A program made the position numbers and the translations under genes. The notes beneath the pieces are model-generated. The model ran no database searches. It saw only the letters and a list, made by a program, of their open reading frames with translations, and was not told the DNA's origin. Shown here piece by piece: positions 60,422 to 64,000 of a stretch of DNA of 64,000 nt (position 1 is its first letter; every line of letters begins with the position of its first letter). Origin of the DNA: Schizochytrium sp. CCTCC M209059 (Eukaryota; Sar; Bigyra; Thraustochytrida; Thraustochytriidae); the NCBI GenBank assembly GCA_000818945.1, contig KN805376.1:25391-89390 (forward strand). The letters run 5' to 3'.

Positions 60422-63400
60422 TCAAGACGAAGACTTGCGATGGGCTTTCGCGCCAGAGGCACCACCAGCGGCGCTTGCCTTTCCCCCGCCACCAGAGGCA
60501 GTCTTTACTCCGCCCTTGACATTATCAGATCGCGGCAAATTGCTCTTGAGCCATTTGTGGTTCATACATTCGAGCGCCGTTGCACGCGACGACGGCTTAA
60601 TCGTGAGCATCGCATTCAAAAAAGATGCGAATTCCGTGGCCGACTTTTCTGAAAAATCGTACTTTTCCTGGAGCACCTTGGCCAGGGGCCAATAGTTGAG
60701 TTTGTGAATATGACGCAATTGACCCTTGCGCGTGAAGAAGCGCTTGGACTCCTTGCCCGAGGAAATGAACGCTTTGGGGATCTCACCAACCAGTTCGATC
60801 ATGAGGGCGAGATGGTCCTCGTCGCGTTCGTACGTATTGCCAGACTTTGGATCGAACAAGAGGTCGCCGGTAGCCAGCTCAAAGATTACGCAAGCCAGCG
60901 ACCAAATGTCGGCCGAAGTGTCGTAGCCAGCACCAATGATAACCTCTGGCGATCGGTATTGCCGCGTTTGAATGTCTTCAGAAAAGTGCTTGTCCACCCA
61001 GCATGCATTGCCCAGGTCCACAACCTTGACGACAATATCAGAAGGCGTTTTGTCGTCGATACTGGGGGCCTGTAGACCAACCTCGCGAATACCCAGCGCC
61101 GAGGGAAGCCGTCTGCTGCCAGCCTTGCTGGACTTGGGTCCTGTGCGCCTCACGTGGCCCGCAGCGGCACCGGAGCTCGGGTCCCCAAACGACTGTGTGG
61201 AGCGAACACTGTAGCTCCGTTGTTTAGGCGTCGGTTTGTAGCTCTTGCTTCGGAGTGCCGCCAGGCTATCCTGAGAAGCTACATCTCCCGACGCAGAAAT
61301 CATGTCGCTTGCCTCACCGTCAATAAAGTCCTGCGCCATTTCCAGTACACGCTCGCGCTGCTCTTTCGAGGTCCGTGGGAACGGAGGCACCACGCCAAAG
61401 TTCATCAGACGGTCTCGTAGAGGTCGCAACGTCGGAGCGTGCACCTGGACGCCCTTGAGGACGCCCGTAAAATCCTGCGAGCGACTGTGCCGATCCGGAG
61501 GCTGGAAAAGTTTGACAAGCACGCGCATAAGCGTCGGGTTCCCCATGAGCGCACCAGGGTCGGCGGCCCCCGAGGCGAAGCGACGAGCGACGTGCATGGC
61601 CATGGTCTCTTCCAATTTGAGCGCCGCTGGCAGGGGCGGGCAGCACACAAAGTTGATGCCGAGTTCTGTCTCGGATTCGAGGGCGCCGAGCGTGGCTTCG
61701 AGGCAATTTGCATCGCACCAAACGTTCCATTCAATACTTTTGCGGTCCAAATCGTGCGCGAGTTCGGGCTCGGGCCAACCGAGCACAGCAAACCCGTGTC
61801 GTAGCGTGCCAAAGGTGAGCTGCGAGACGTCCTGTTTCACTTCGCCTCGTCCGCCGATGATGACACGGCCATTCTTGACGGCCTTTTTCGACTTGCTCTC
61901 GCACAGCACCATGTCCCATTGCGACAGGGCCCGGGGGGACTCTTCAAGGCTGACTCCGACGGAAGACCTCGACATGGATCGCGGAACGTTCGAAGGCGCA
62001 CCGAAGGCGCGTTCCATTGCCGCAAAGGAGGCGACAAAGGACACGGACCACATTGAAGATGACTCCTCTGGGAGCTCTCCATCGACCTCGTCCTCTTTGA
62101 GGAGGAAAAAGGTACGTCGACGTGAGAGACGGCGCTCTTTGGCCGTCGGTGGTGTATGCTGGAAATTTCCCAGAATGAAGTGATCGTACCACTGGCGGAT
62201 CGGGCTGTCTTCCTTGGGGTCCAACGGCGGTCGCCGCACCTGCATACCTGATGCGCCACCACGATTGAGTCCATCAATGGCCAGCCCTTCGAAACTTTGT
62301 GTGAGGTTGTGGATATGTCCATTCGATTGTGCCTGATTCACGGGTGCTGATGATTTTAGGGCCTCAAAGGCGGCCTTTTCTGCAGCCTCTGCTGCCGCTG
62401 CCTCCACGGCAGCTGCTGCTGCTTGTGCTTCAGCTGTAGCAGCTGCAGCTTCTTCCTCGGCGTCGGAACCAAGGTTGTTACGGCGAGCGCGAAGGCGCTT
62501 TAGACGCTTTTTTAGACGCTTGCGGTCTTCAAGCTTCATTGATGTCTTGGGTTTGCCAGTGTGTTCGTCAACGGGATTTTTTTCGAGAGTGGCCTCGATG
62601 TCTGCAATTTCGGCTAAAAGAGCCTGATTTTCGGCCGTGACGGTGTCGGTACGGGCTCGTGCGGTGACCGCCAATGCGGCTGCCTTTTCTGCGGCTACCT
62701 TTGCAGCGGCGGCGGCGGCAGCGGCGACGGCAGCGGTGGCGGCAGCAGCGGCGGGGCTATTAGGCTCACTTTGGCCGAGTGTTTCTGCATGGTAGCGCTG
62801 GTTCTTGACGGGCGTCTTGCCGTCCAAGTGCTTGGCCTCACAGGCGCGCGCGTAGGCGCGAAGCGCGGGCAAGGATGGTAAGAGCTCGTCCACAACCTTT
62901 CCATGAAGGCCTGCAATAAGGACATTTTCAGGTTTCAGGTCGGTGTGAATAATTTTGCATTCCGAGTGCAAGTAGTGCAGCGCGACGCACATTTGGTAGG
63001 TGATTTGCCGAACGAGGTGCAAGGGGATGCCTTGATACTTGTAGTGCTTGATGAGCGTCAAGAGATTATCCCCGAGAACCTCAAAAACCATGCACATGTG
63101 CAATCCATTGGGTCCCTTGTGCTCGAAGTGATCAATGAGCTGCACGACAAAGACATCGTCACTCTGCTCGGCTCCGGTTTCGGGATCTCTTGTTTTTTCT
63201 GCAATGGTTTTGAGAAGCTTGATTTCGTCTTTGGCGGCATCGCGGTAGGACCGAGCGCTTTTCTGCACCTTCATGGCGGCGTACCGGTTGGCCTTTCGAT
63301 CAAAGACGAGCCATACGGTCGAGAAGTGTCCCCAGCCGAGCTTTTCCTCCACGACAAAGTTCTTGTTGAAGACGTCCCCGATCTGGACGCGATGGTATCC

Positions 63401-63766
63401 GCCAACTTTGTAGCCCTCGGACCCCTCGTCGTCGTCATCCGAGTAATCCTCCTTGCTACCATCGTCGTCGTCGTCGTCTTCATCTTCTTCTTCTTCGTCG
63501 TCGTCGTCGTCGTCGCCATCATCGTCTTCGTCTTCATCGTCCACAGCGTCGTTCTCGTCATTGTTCTCGATTTCGTCGTCGATTTCGTCGTCGATTTCGT
63601 CGTCAAGCTTCGTCACGCGACGGGTCCCAGCCTTGCGCGCAGCAGTGGAGTCGGTGTCCATGGCGCCCGCGCTGCGCATCCGCTGCTGCTGCTGCTTCTC
63701 CGCGCGCCGCGGCGGCGGCGTGGGCGCGCCCGCGGGCGCCTTCGTCGCGCGAAGCTGCTGTTGCTC

Positions 63767-63805
<39 letters not shown>

Positions 63806-63814
63806 GGTCGTCAT
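60422..63814 (-). CDS. SRPK: SR-protein-specific kinase with very large spacer
   Basis: 1130 residues from ATG 63814. N-terminus: a Gln run (CAG), then an Asp/Glu-rich tract to residue 130. Kinase N-lobe 140-310 has KLGWGHFSTVWLVFD (Gly loop), Lys182 in AAMKVQKSARSYRDAAKDE and catalytic HTDLKPENVLI (Asp292). The C-lobe restarts at about 926 with DLGNACWVDKHFSEDIQTRQYR SPEV. The split kinase, KSARSY and TRQYRSPE are SRPK hallmarks. The spacer is about 615 residues, far longer than the roughly 250 of human SRPK1. It has an Ala-rich helix and an unfamiliar ordered stretch (about 690-850). SRPKs phosphorylate RS domains of splicing factors. Confidence 0.93.
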
Positions 63815-64000
63815 CCTCTTGGCGCTGCGGCTCGCGACCCGTGCGGCCGCCGCTCCTGGCCCCGCTCCCGCTGCCGCTGGCGAGCAGCCGCGCGCGCGCG
63901 CGAGGCCTTGGGCTGCTGCTGCTTCGCTGCTGGTGGTGGCGGCGGCGAGGTCGCCGCTGTCGCCGCTCCCGCTCCCGCCCCGCTCGCGCGCGGCCAGGCT
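63815..64000. promoter_or_regulatory. Upstream of SRPK, to the window end
   Basis: GC-rich with Gly/Ala/Arg-type frames; no gene is assignable. Confidence 0.4.

Noticed and set aside
59722..60425. Frames with repeated Cys-Leu-Phe-Val or Lys-Gln-Thr-Asn
   Set aside because: Produced by the AAAC array, which has no stop codons in several phases.

Overview
The window is eukaryotic nuclear DNA. It is GC-rich and gene-dense, with mostly intronless genes. The few introns are short (94-360 bp) with GT..AG ends, often GTAAGT or GTACGT donors and CAG acceptors. It carries ribosomal proteins eL42 and eL31, polyubiquitin, LSM1, a TFIIH subunit, an SR-protein kinase and a VIP1-type inositol pyrophosphate kinase. 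Delta-tubulin and a calcyphosin-like EF-hand protein point to a cell with centrioles and cilia; PEX12 and two enzymes with PTS1 tails show peroxisomes. There are no plastid-type genes. A heterotrophic flagellate-forming protist fits, for example a thraustochytrid or other stramenopile, but that placement is inference and no marker here proves it.

Layout. 1-5.3 kb: an ankyrin-repeat protein cut by the window edge, an unknown protein with a myristoylation signal, and delta-tubulin. 5.8-12.1 kb: a divergent pair of paralogous leucine-rich-repeat proteins, each with a domain I read as NEL (the E3 ubiquitin ligase domain known from bacterial IpaH/SspH-type effectors), followed by a U-box-like segment. 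12.9-22.9 kb: LSM1, a class III aminotransferase like ETNPPL, PEX12, an unknown two-helix membrane protein, TRMO and peroxisomal 2,4-dienoyl-CoA reductase. 23-29.3 kb: a lysine-rich protein, divergent eL42 and eL31, and a J-domain protein. 29.3-36.6 kb: a gene-poor stretch, a poly-glutamine/LRR protein with a 501-bp pure CAA tract, and a TPR-like protein. 36.9-44.4 kb: a two-exon papain-like amidase, VIP1/PPIP5K and a small methyltransferase. 45.6-53.7 kb: a SHOCT-like protein, 2-hydroxyacyl-CoA lyase, polyubiquitin and TFB4. 54-64 kb: a nicotinamidase-like hydrolase with a lipidation signal, the EF-hand protein, an RWD-domain protein, a 532-bp AAAC tract and SRPK.

Two themes link otherwise unrelated genes. 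The first is ubiquitin: two NEL ligases, RING protein PEX12, polyubiquitin and an RWD protein. The second is peroxisomal lipid metabolism: PEX12, DECR2 ending AKM and HACL1 ending SNL. Most loci also have a short tract of five-base direct repeats in their upstream DNA. The strongest candidate for a new system is the NEL pair at 5.8-12.1 kb. Two runs of N (26201-26396 and 50049-50169) are assembly gaps in repetitive DNA.
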